A DNA stretch of 64,000 nt, taken from assembly GCF_026914265.1 (NCBI RefSeq), contig NC_069133.1:8563937-8627936 (forward strand), written 5' to 3'. The notes beneath the pieces are model-generated. The model saw nothing but the letters and a program-made list of their open reading frames with translations, was not told where the DNA came from and did not search any database. The stretch's first letter is position 1, and each line of letters opens with the position of its first letter. This document shows positions 33,453-43,924 of this stretch, one piece after another. A program made the position numbers and the translations under genes. Source of the stretch: Mya arenaria. Taxonomy: Eukaryota > Mollusca > Bivalvia > Myida > Myidae.

Positions 33453-35279
33453 CACAATGCAAAAGTCGTTTGAAGGACCAAAATTTAAATCTTATATCCG
33501 TTGCAACATATGAAGCTGTAATTTGGAGATTTCCAATCAAAAAGCATTTACCTTTTCCCGGAAATGTCTTTATACAAATGAATATGTTTATGAACCAAAC
33601 TTTTCGGCAATATCCAATCAACAAATCCCTCAGGCTTTGTGAAGATTGCAGCTTTTTAAAAAGCCCAAGATATTTGTTTTTTTGAAACCAGGAAATAAAT
33701 TTCATCCACTAGTTTTTTTTAGAATATTCGACGCCATTCAATGTCATTTATCTTAAAGGTAATGGACACGTACAATTGTGCGTAACTTAACCAATCATAC
33801 TCTAGATTTTGTTTAATTTTAATATGCATGAAAGTATAAATATTATTTATATCCTGCTAATAAACTCATTGAAGTTCAATCCCTTATCAACTGTGCCTTC
33901 GAATTTGTTGAATCAATAGCAGAGAAAAACCGATAGACCGAGGTGCTAACCCTACTATAATAATTATATTCGAATACAAAAATACACTGGATTTATAGCT
34001 TGCACGTCGCACAATACACGACACAAGGGAGAGAACTGTAATGAGTTTAACTAGTACTGAATACTCCCCCTTTTCAATTATTATCAAATAGGCAATGTAG
34101 CAACTTGTTTACTCTCGCATTTGCAGCGGATCACCTAGCTATCTATATAATTCTGCAGCTAAGGGAGTTATGTTATAAAATAAAAAAGGTATATACTATC
34201 CGTGGACTGAATTTCACACTAGTTAAGATATATATTTCCCGTACAGCACTGAAACCTCTGGACCATCTTCCACGACAAACTATCTACCAATTCAAAAAAG
34301 GAAATGTGGATTGAAACCTACTGATGGCTGAAATATATAATAGTCTCCTTGATTCATGTAGCGGTCCACAAGATGCGGTGATGTGACGGTACGGAAGCTA
34401 TTTACATGAACTGGTATTTGACTTCAAAATGTGACCATAACCTTGAAGTCCCAGCCAGAAAGTGCACTGCATAAATGATAACTTTCCATTGGACTGTTCA
34501 GAGACCAGCCCCTCATACGATCTAGGTCAGCAATATTTGACATGAGCTTAAACCAATACGACCAATGCTATGTTTACATTAAGTATGTGATTAGTTTTGG
34601 TGGTTATGGCAGATAAAACCTCGGGCATGTAAATTTCATCTGCTCTTTTTGGAGAGTTTGTGATACTGATAGTACAATTAAGTACAAAGCAAGTAAAACA
34701 AATGTGCAATGTAGATCATTTACATGATAAAACCGTCATTTCAATATGTGCTTACTTTTTTGTCCCTTATATGATATCATTTAGTTTATGAATACGCTTG
34801 GGTGCCGAGGATGGTAATATAGATAACATGGCTAAACGTTACTCAAGCTATCAACACAATTGATCCGCAGCAGAAATAAAATAGTTGTTTTTGGACTTTT
34901 TTAAAGTCCATTATATAGTCCTTACTAATATTCGTATTTGATTTAATTATAGTAACCAGTTAGGCCTTGCTCTCACTGTCACGATGTCAGTCTTGATTTC
35001 CTCCGGACTTATAGTCGAGTCGTCCATCATAATAACTCGTGCTCCAATGGTCCAAGTTCAAAATTTGATTGGCACAAATGCTAACGATTTATAACCCTAC
35101 GCTTAAAGAACGTATACTAGAAACTATTCCAAGACGGGGATACGAACAATAGCCAGAAGTGTATCATTAGGGCAGATTCCTCACGATCGCCCCCAGCCAT
35201 GTCTATTCGTCCTAAATCGTCATTAAATAAACTCACGGCCAACCACAATTACCAACCGTTTGTAAATAAGTATATCCGA
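33453..35279. other. cluster spacer, homologous to the region downstream of GPCR A
   Basis: 34310-35000 follows 24180-25160 in order with many changes (for example ctccttgattcatgtagcg and ctggtatttga). The LINE tail at 24750-25075 is absent here, at about 34865. Confidence 0.55.
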
Positions 35280-35500
35280 TGATCATTAGATAATGCCCAA
35301 ATGAGCAACACCGATACCCGTTAAACTATGCCCAAATGAATTCCGCCGATGCCCGTTAAACTATGCCCAAATAAATTACGCCGATGCCCGTTAAATTATG
35401 CCCAAATGCGTTACGCCGCTAGACTACATGTATGCCCGATCGAATAGCGCCGATGCCGGTAAGACTATGCCCGATTGAGTATTAACGCCGATACTAGCAC
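35280..35500 (+). repeat. ~36-bp minisatellite (actatgcccaaatgaattccgccgatgcccgtta), 5-6 units
   Basis: Units with tatgcccaaatgaa and cgccgatgcccg recur at about 36-bp steps, diverging at the right end (tatgcccgatcgaatagcgcc). Nothing similar is present at the homologous position near 25700. Confidence 0.85.
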
Positions 35501-36433
35501 GATTTGTCAACATTCACCACCTCGTCTTCTTTCTTAAATGAAGAAACGAACCAAACTCGTGTCATTATAAATTTATTATTATCAGTTTTTATTCACATCG
35601 ATTGCTTAGTGTATCAATGTAAAACATATATTGTCATGTTTATTCAAAACAAGTAGTCGAAGTACCAAATAATTGTTACCAGATCGTTTTGCTGAGATAA
35701 ACAGAAATGGAATTACAGCACATGAGATAAATAATGCTCGCAGATAAATATCAACTATAAGTAATGTCGGTGTTCAGCGCAAAATGCCTCTATATCGGTC
35801 AGGATAAAGTCGAGAGCTTCTAAATAACTCACTTTATACAACCAATTGATGACTTATTGGAAATTTGGCGATGTGACTTGATGGACATTTGGGTGTTTTA
35901 TTCTGCTTTAAAGATATTTAGTTTTAAGAGCTTCCCTTGGTGAAGTCCCGAAACTGAACATTCAAATTATTAAAACGAATAGAAATGTAGTAGTTTCAAT
36001 GTTATTGACACCACCGTTTTAACAAAGGTAAACTATTGTCTGCATGAACAAACTGAGTATCAGGAGACAGAGGTTATATAAAAAACATATACATAGGAAA
36101 AATGATAATAAATGACCTTACAAATCATGACGAAATGAACTTGTAATAGGAATAGTGCACTACATTTGTATTATATCTACTGTCATGATAACATAATCAA
36201 GGTATATAAATCAATCAGACAATTTGAATGAATAAAACAGTCATCAAAGCATTATTTAATCGAAAAGTGCAAGATTTGAATATGAAATTCGATGAACTAA
36301 AACAGGATTCTCCTAGAGTAATACAGCACTTTGACAGCACGCTTAACATTTCGTTGAAAGTCTCATTGTCAGTGCACTGTCACACTAGTTGTTATCTACT
36401 CGCCATACAAAAAATATCACGCACGCAGTATAA
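35501..36433. other. cluster spacer, no gene seen
   Basis: No coding sequence recognised; the short plus frame at 36228-36497 overlaps the end of GPCR D antisense. Confidence 0.4.
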
Positions 36434-37753
36434 TCACCGTTTCCTTACTATTTTAAATACCCTGTTTTTAACATCTCCTAATATTTGTTTAAACTGAGGG
36501 TCAAGAAAGCCGTATACGAAAGGGTTGATAACATGGTTTATGAACACTAGTCTTAAAAAGAAGAAATACACGGCCTTCTCATAGTCATTCAAACGTTTTA
36601 AGATACTTCCTGATATAAACGCTAATAATGTCATATAAAGAATTGACGTGATAATAAATATGATTGTCAGAACAAACATGATGTACGTTTTCCGGCGAAC
36701 GCGGTTTGCTATTTCCCGACGTCGACGACGCACCTGTTGTTTGTGACATTCTTCCGACGTCCCAGCGTCACACGTTGTTTCGGCGTCCGAAAAACAAACA
36801 TCATTGACGTCAACTGGTTCACTCTCGTCATCGATAGACCTCATTTCCGCTGTACTTATCTCTTTCATTGCTATTCTATTCTTAGTCGTAACGTCGGAAA
36901 TGGTTACAACATGTCCATCGCTAGTCTCGGTATTTTGTTTTGATTTTGTCTGTTGGGCTGGCGACTTGCAAACCATAGGCGCTCCGGAGTTTTGGCGCGT
37001 TTGAGCCAACGGGCGACCTAAGATGAGTTTCTTTGCTACCAGTATATAAAGAACGAGCATGATCACCAAGCATATACCAATTATGACTTCCACTGATGTC
37101 ACGTAAGCGAACGGCTGACTGCTGTCTACATAATGAGCATCCTTTTCACAGATCGTTACGGAAACGTTTCTACCATTGTATATCCTGATATCCTGGTGTA
37201 TTCCCCAGAGAAACGAGACCGGAAGTGAAAGGGCGAACGCCGCGCCATTTATGACGCCGCACATAATAAGCGCTTGGCGAGGCCTAATCTGCCATCCAAA
37301 TGGAGCACACACTTTCCGGTAGCGATCTACGGCGATGGTACACAGACATAAGGCCTCCCCTGACACCGTGAACACATTGAAGAAGGACTTGACCTTGCAG
37401 ATGACGGGGAACGGGTACTTGTACCAGTACTGCTGCGTGAGAATTTCCCCAGGCATTGTGGTCAGCGTGCTGACAAAGTCAAAGACCGCCAGGCACAGCA
37501 CGAAGTAGCGGAAGTTACAGTCATGGTAACGTTTTATGAACACGTACAGTACAAATAAATTGCCAAAGAACCCCAGAAATGCTTCAATTCCAACAAAAAC
37601 CGACACAGGTGTGACAGCCCTTTTAATTTCGTCATTCAGTTTGTCCAATATTTCACTGTCCGTCACATTAGATAGTCCAATCACATCTTTTGAGTGGCCA
37701 TTAACTGTATGTCTAAAACTTATTGTACTTGTTGGCAGAAGGCTATCATCCAT
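36434..37753 (-). CDS. rhodopsin-class GPCR, orphan, copy D
   Basis: Intronless, 439 residues, ATG at 37753. It has GNLFVLYVF in TM1, LAVFDF in TM2, DRYRKVCAP after TM3 and NPFVYGFLDPQFK in TM7. The extracellular Cys before TM3 (VICKVKSFFNVFT) and a Cys in the second extracellular loop (VTICEKD) can form the usual disulfide. The third intracellular loop is about 130 residues with a basic end, RRRRREIANRVRRK. TM6 (MFVLTIIFIITSILYMTLL) has no CWxP. It is closest to copy B; differences concentrate in the N-terminus and third intracellular loop, as expected for functional paralogues under constraint. Confidence 0.93.
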   Translation of the reverse strand: MDDSLLPTSTISFRHTVNGHSKDVIGLSNVTDSEILDKLNDEIKRAVTPVSVFVGIEAFLGFFGNLFVLYVFIKRYHDCNFRYFVLCLAVFDFVSTLTTMPGEILTQQYWYKYPFPVICKVKSFFNVFTVSGEALCLCTIAVDRYRKVCAPFGWQIRPRQALIMCGVINGAAFALSLPVSFLWGIHQDIRIYNGRNVSVTICEKDAHYVDSSQPFAYVTSVEVIIGICLVIMLVLYILVAKKLILGRPLAQTRQNSGAPMVCKSPAQQTKSKQNTETSDGHVVTISDVTTKNRIAMKEISTAEMRSIDDESEPVDVNDVCFSDAETTCDAGTSEECHKQQVRRRRREIANRVRRKTYIMFVLTIIFIITSILYMTLLAFISGSILKRLNDYEKAVYFFFLRLVFINHVINPFVYGFLDPQFKQILGDVKNRVFKIVRKR

Positions 37754-39089
37754 CTTTAGTTATTTAATAAAAATTCGCACCACAACGATGTCAATCAAAA
37801 CGTAGTTTTTAATACATTTAATCAATCACATCTTATTTTTTTTATACATCCTTTGAGTAATGCTATCTCTCGTGCCTACTCGTCGTAAATCTTGCTTTAA
37901 ATATAATCTCGAGTCAGGTTCCCAACCTCTCTCGTATTTTCGTCTTGATCCGGGTGTCAAGATGTTCTATATCGATGCAATAGATAACAATTTCTGCGTT
38001 TGCAAGTGCTTAAGACAAGGATTTCACTAAAACATACACAAACACGCTTACGCAAATTGATTTGAAATTGACGACTCCGAGATAATGAGAAATAGATTAA
38101 CTTTTCTTTTGACAACCCTGGCTATATTACAGTTCAATGCCCTTTAACGCAACATGGTGATTTATTTGTCATTTGCTGGTACATGGACCTCGAGGATTTC
38201 AGAGGTGGCAAACCTTGTGGTATGAAACTTAACATGTGAATACAAAATCACATATAGATACACTGCAAGTATCATCAAATGGACAACTTAACCATGTGGC
38301 TTTGTTTTGACTATAACAAGATAATGCGAGGACAACTAGATCGTCTGTCAAAACATGCAAGTACTCCCGTTAAAAATAATCGTTCATAAATCGGGCAATA
38401 TACCGTTCATTCAATATATTAGCATTTAAAATGATAACAAGTGTTTAGAGCAGAAGAATACTTCCCCATATCGTTCGTATTACAAATGGTGAGCAAACAC
38501 AAGAATTTGGCCTACATAAACACAACTTTGATTATGACATCCTGGTTTCTAACGTAGCAGCTGGTATGTAGGCCAAATGCGATAAAATGGATAACCAGGC
38601 CAAATATTGAAAACAGATTATTATTGACATTCAATAGGTCGATAAACTAGTGTTTTTATGTAAGTTCGAACGTTACACAAACGAACGTTTAGATACAAAT
38701 ATTTCTACTGCATGTTATGTTTAATGTTAAATTGTCAGCTTTCGGCGGCGTGAAATTGGTGGTCTTACGGAGTGAAGTGTACTTTAGCAATAATATTCAC
38801 TGTTTTATTAAAAACCAGTAGCAAAATTATGATTTTATGCCAATTAAATTGTTTATACTGCACAAAACGCATGTGTTTTCATTTAATACGTAGCTAAATT
38901 CAGTTGTTACCATTAATTAATATTATAATTTCTCCGAAATATTTAATTCCTTTTTAGGGATATGTAACATTGTATTTTATTGATTGTTCAGCATATTTAG
39001 GCAAACAAATTACGATGATGTGTTATGAAGTTTAAGGAAATAGATGTTATTGAACGAAATATTCACGAGTTACCAAACAGTCTGTTATT
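37754..39089. other. upstream of GPCR D, homologous to upstream of B
   Basis: Counterpart of 29580-30530 and 33200-33330 without the foldback insertion. 38515-38550 (cctacataaacacaactttgatt) matches the sequence just left of the element at 30510-30535. No gene seen. Confidence 0.5.
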
Positions 39090-39250
39090 TACCTTGTCGA
39101 CATTGATTCCAAGGTAGGAAGAATCCTGCGGTGAAAAATGGGTGTATTTCATCTTTTTAAGCCTTGTGTCGAAAAAGCGTGAATAACAACCTTGTTTTGT
39201 ACGGCTGTTTTAGATCCGCACTTTAAACGGGCTACATTTAAAGTATTTCG
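39090..39250 (+). pseudogene. GPCR remnant E (TM6 end to TM7, decayed)
   Basis: At nucleotide level, accttgtcgacattgattcc, aaggtaggaagaatcct, gtgtatttcat.tttttaag, ttttgtacggctgtttt and gatccgcactttaaacggg match the last about 180 bp of copy A. The frame is broken by several changes. The upstream flank (39010-39090) equals that of remnant C. Confidence 0.8.
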
Positions 39251-40270
39251 TGCAATGTATTTCGTTTACTAGGCTACAGCGGGCCTTAATCGGTTCATAT
39301 ATCTGGCCACGTCTCTCATGGAACAAGGAGTTTAATTTGAAATACATTAACTAAAACATTATTCTGACCGAACTATTTAAAGTGTTTACCGTTTGATCAA
39401 TTCAACAAAAATAGCGGGAGCTTTTGCATGCGCATACAGTTTAATTATAAATCTCAACTCAGTTAATTCAGTGCCATTTGATGCCATTTATTTTGTTTGA
39501 AATGGAAACCAAAAACGCACGTAATTTAATTGTGTTCGAGTTTATATGCATACATGTATAAAATTAGTATTATTCAAATCATGTGATACAACCCATTCAA
39601 GTTCAAAACTTATTTATCCAATTGTGCGTTCGATTTTGTGGAAGCAATGGCAGTGAAGAAGATATAGACCGAAGTGCTGTATTAGAAGCTATTGCCCAAA
39701 ATTTATTTCTGTTATCAAAAGTATAATTAATGCCTTTATTGATAAATTCCTTCTTTCACTTTTAATCCTCCTTGATTTTTAAAACAAATGTTTGCGCATT
39801 AATATCGTGATAAATTTCAAGAGGTCGTATCGTATAGTTCTCACTGACCTTTTTTTCTTGTTTATCATAGTACATATATATTTTTTTTTCATACCGGACG
39901 TGTGAAAAGTGCCTTACACCCGTGTATAATGAGTCACGCGCAACAACACGCCACTTCTTGTTTAATTTATTGTTTGGTTATGAAAAATAAATTATACCAT
40001 TTTAATAAAGCACACACAAATATATAAGTATGCAAGACTTATAATTAGAATTGAAAAAGAATAATCGTAAAAAGGCGATTTTTAGAGGAACGATTTGATG
40101 GCTATAGTGATTTGAAATTACTGCGCCTTTTAACGTCAGTAATCAACGTCGCATGCGCTTTTAGTGAAATATACAGAAGTGCGTTTTCTACGATAAATTT
40201 TCCAAAAAAATATTTTAGATATGCAAGAAGAGCCTTAAAGGGCTTAAGCACGTGGCCTCGGGTTAGTTTT
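39251..40270. other. cluster spacer, no gene seen
   Basis: 39251-39310 resembles the sequence after the TM7 region of copy A at 23341-23400. Nothing else is recognised. Confidence 0.4.
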
Positions 40271-40274
40271 TTTT

Positions 40275-41285
40275 CTATCCGTACCGGAAAAAAATGATCG
40301 ATACTTATACTTTTCAATCACAAGCATGCATATTCCTGGCATAATCGTTCCCCTTTCTTTGCATATAGCTATTTTTAAATTTTCAAGTGTATCTGGCTTT
40401 TGATTTTTAACTTTCATACCCAAAATCAAACGAAATCCAATGGAGTTAGATATGGAGAACGCGGTGGACAAATACTGTCTGGTCTGAACGAGATGATTTT
40501 TTAACCGAACGTCCTTCTCAGGCAATCGACCACCTGTCCTTCTTAGTCGATACGACACCAAATTTTATTAATTTCAATGCCTTTTCTACGCAGTGTAGGA
40601 AGGAACTTGTTCATCAACAAAGTCAAATACCGACTATTATTATAGTGCGTGTCTCGCCATCCGATTCGAAGAACATTGACCCGATGCCACAGGCTGAGCT
40701 CAGTGCTGCCCATACCGTCACTTTCTCGTCTTGAAGTTGGGTATCCAGATAAAAGTTTCCAACATACTCGACAATTATGCTTGTTTGCTGGTGATTTCAA
40801 AAACAAATGGGATTCATATCTTTTCAACTGCGACATTATGATCAATCGTCAAATCAGCAATTTTGAATCTGCTGTTCAGGTTTGTTCTTTTCAAATGCTG
40901 CATAACAGACAATGATCATGGAAACAATTTTAAATCGTTACGTAATGTTCTATAAACACTTCCATTACAAAAAGAATTTGAAATGTCTACAAGAAGTTTT
41001 CTCCCTGATTTTCGCGGTGTTTCCTCACTTGCTGGACTTCGACAAAGTTCTCTGCACTCAGGCTTGATCTTGGACTTCCTTTATTGTTGTGTCGGTGTCA
41101 TCAGCTGACCCAGTCTCTTTAAATCTCTTCGCAAGGCGGGGGTATTTGAAGTATAGTACGTTTATTAGCTTCTGAATACAGGTTTGCACTGTTCGTTTAA
41201 TAGTTACAAGAGAATGACTCGAAATTAAGCTGAACTATTTCTGCAGCCTTTTTCTTTGACGTCGCCATTTTGAATAAACAACCTG
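40275..41285 (-). mobile_element. degraded mariner/Tc1-type DNA transposon (DDE transposase)
   Basis: Read on the minus strand, short frames give the family's blocks in order. They are KKKAAEIVQLNFESF and YPRLAKRFKETGSADDT (helix-turn-helix part), KVTVWAALSSACGIGSMFFES, ESDGETRT, RYLTLLMNKFLPTLRRKGIE, and CPPRSPY.LTPLDF near the C-terminal end. Frame changes and stops separate them, so it is not coding. Possible inverted ends are ttaacgtcagt near 40129 and actgacgttaa near 41312, in which case the element would span about 40129-41322. Confidence 0.75.
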
Positions 41286-41329
41286 ACGGACATAACGTCA
41301 CACTCTCAAACTGACGTTAACGTGTTCTC

Positions 41330-42030
41330 AAATTTCTGAATATATTGAAAATAAATCTATCTTTTCAAATATTATAATAGCATTTTCGATTGACTATTTA
41401 TGTCAAGCAAATATGTTCGCTTTTTGAAATTTTATAATTAATCAAAGCAGCAGCATATTTTAAGGATAACCCTCTATATAGTTGGGCATATTTGTTATTT
41501 TGGCCATTAGGCTCTCATGTTCATTAAGTAAGATCAGTGCTATCAGTGAAAGACAAAATGACATTTTATGATCTTTAACAATATTCTATACTTTCAAGTT
41601 TTACTTAGCATAACTTCAGCCTTGACAATGTGTTTTCGTCGAAATGTTATATTAAATATTATTTTCGCAGATAGAACGCATGCCATAACTGCCACGTTGA
41701 CCGACAGCTTAGTAAATTTTTCGTTTGTATACTACATGTATTGAGTCATTTAAAGCTCCGTGCCATTAAAACCCATAAATAAACCCATGTTACCGAAAAG
41801 ATAAGTGTGCTATTTTACGCTTTATATTTCCCGGAGGCCAGAATTATTACTTGCTGAAAGATATAATTCCCGTAGAAAACTGAAAAACCTAAAATATCAA
41901 TACTGACAGAATGTCCACCATTTTGAAATTCAAGTGGGGATTATTCCTCCCATAATGCTAAATATATGAAAACAAATTATCTTCTGGAGCTAAAATGGCT
42001 AGCAACTAGTTACTCAACTATTACCACAAT
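41330..42030. other. intergenic, no gene seen
   Basis: 41990-42030 (atggctagcaactagttactc) corresponds to 24720-24745 and 34835-34860, the position just before the LINE tail in the other block. Confidence 0.4.
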
Positions 42031-42034
42031 GACT

Positions 42035-42950
42035 CTAAGGTAATAACTTTATTAAAAGAAAGTAACACATTAAGACATAGGCATCATATTATAAATATAC
42101 ATAACACACGTCTTATTTACAATGCGGCCTTCTGAAAGAACACACACACACACACACTAAAAAGAAGTAATGCAAATAATACTCCACACACAAATGAGAA
42201 AACACATTTCAGCAGTACCGAAAAAATATTTATACATAAGCATAATTACATTTTTTTTCATCACGGCCTACAACTGGAAAAAATGATCGCGCAGACGTGT
42301 AAAAATGCTTAGAATGGAATTGTAAGCAAAAAAATTGTCATTTTAAAAAGGTACGTATTAAAATGTCATACAAAAACATAAAGAAACATGAATATAATAC
42401 ATTCAATTAACACATTAATTCTTAACAATACATCTATGTGTACCTAAATGTGAACAAGAAATCTCATCAAAATTGTTTAACTGAGTAAGTAGGACAGTCA
42501 CACATTCATATAACACCTTACTTAACATATACTTAATGTATAAACTATACTAGTGCTATGCATGGAATTAAGTTACAATTTTTACAACGTTTTTTTTTGG
42601 GATTGATAGTGTTAAAAGAACTTCTTGCAGCAGGCTTTAAATGTCTGTTCCGTGTTAGATTTACTTATTTCTTCTGGTAAAAAAATCCAAACTTTCCCAC
42701 TGTAGCATGCAAAAGAGTGTTTCTTGTATTGTGTTTTATGTCGAATGTGAGCAATGTCTAGTCGCGTAGAAGATCGTAATCCATATATTGTATTGCTAGA
42801 TATCTGAATAATGTCTCTTATATAACTCTGTGTAAAATTATTAATATATTTATATACCATAACAGCCGTTTGATATCTGCAACGGTATTCAAATTGAAGC
42901 CATTCTAATGTTTTAAATAATTCATGCGATGGCGATTTTATTGAGAACAC
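42035..42950 (-). mobile_element. LINE fragment: end of reverse-transcriptase ORF and 3' region
   Basis: The minus-strand frame 42950-42612 reads LEWLQFEYRCRYQTAVMVYK, YINNFTQSYI, GLRSSTR, KHSFACYSGKVWIFLPEEIS and TFKACCKKFF. This is the conserved C-terminal pattern of many non-LTR retrotransposon ORF2 proteins (R..Y..A...YK, LRS, SF...W..LP..I, F....). About 570 bp of 3' sequence follow, ending aaagttattacc. The 5' part is absent, as usual for truncated LINE insertions. The clade is not assigned. Confidence 0.8.
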
Positions 42951-43792
42951 AGAACTTATCTAAATTCGCTCATCTAAGTCTAACATTACAGACATTTAAC
43001 AATGGACACATACATAGAGGAACTGACATGGAAATCGCAATTAACGTTTTGGGCGATTGCATCTGTGTATGTGATGTTAATTTGTAGAAGGCACGTGCCG
43101 TTTGGACATTTAGCTTTCCATTTCCGCACTTGGTCTCTGCAGCTGATAACAAATTAATGGCCCGAATTGACGTTTACCATTGACATTTATTTTTGGAAGA
43201 ACAATGTGAACTTTCACATTTGAAACATCCTCCTGAAATGGACAATCAATAATTACAATTATAATAACCATAATCAAACTAAGTCCCATTTATTTCACCA
43301 ATTATGGACTCGTCTTATCAACAATGTTACTAAAATTCATTTAATAATAATAAAATATTTTTATTTATGATCGCTGCTCATATATGAAATGACTAATATG
43401 AAAACTAATACTATATCAAATTTGAAAATGCTTTCATTTTTCTTTCGTGTATTTTATTCCTTAAACATATTAAATATGACAGCACATACACGTAAAATTA
43501 TGTAATTTTCATGTGTGATCAGTTTATCACATTTGCAGAACTTTTTACTTTGATAAGTTCATAAAAATTGCATTGGACAATTACTAGAGTCAGTCATATT
43601 TTCTAAAAAGGAGCATAGCGGAGCGAAGGCAAACGCTTGTCCGTTCTTTTTTTTTTATCTCAGTCGAAAAAGGGGTATAACTTAATAACTACTGGAACCA
43701 GAGAGTTACGGCAGAAATTAGTTCTATATTTCCTTCACGACGTCGGACATTGACAAAGAAGCCGTTAACAAAGTGTGTACTCTTGACCAAAT
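42951..43792. other. downstream of the kinase-C14 gene, no gene seen
   Basis: TTTATT at 43453-43458 gives an AATAAA on the minus strand about 335 bp beyond the stop codon at 43793, a candidate polyadenylation signal. Confidence 0.4.
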
Positions 43793-43924
43793 TCATACAT
43801 GTTTGTCAAGGAATGTGCGTATATGATCCAGGGATTTGCTGATGCCAAAACGTTCTAGTTTTCCATGGACTTGTTCGACATAACGTTGAAGAATATTTGC
43901 GTCTATTACAAACTTCACTTGCTC
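43793..43924 (-). CDS. kinase-C14 gene, last exon
   Basis: The acceptor is gtttcag before 43924 and TGA is at 43795-43793. It encodes EQVKFVIDANILQRYVEQVH and a tail ending FLDKHV, predicted helical. No known domain was recognised. Confidence 0.75.
   Translation of the reverse strand, partial: EQVKFVIDANILQRYVEQVHGKLERFGISKSLDHIRTFLDKHV

Noticed and set aside
35280-35500. CRISPR-like array
   Set aside because: Units are contiguous diverged repeats without unique spacers, in a eukaryotic context; the same holds for the other minisatellites.
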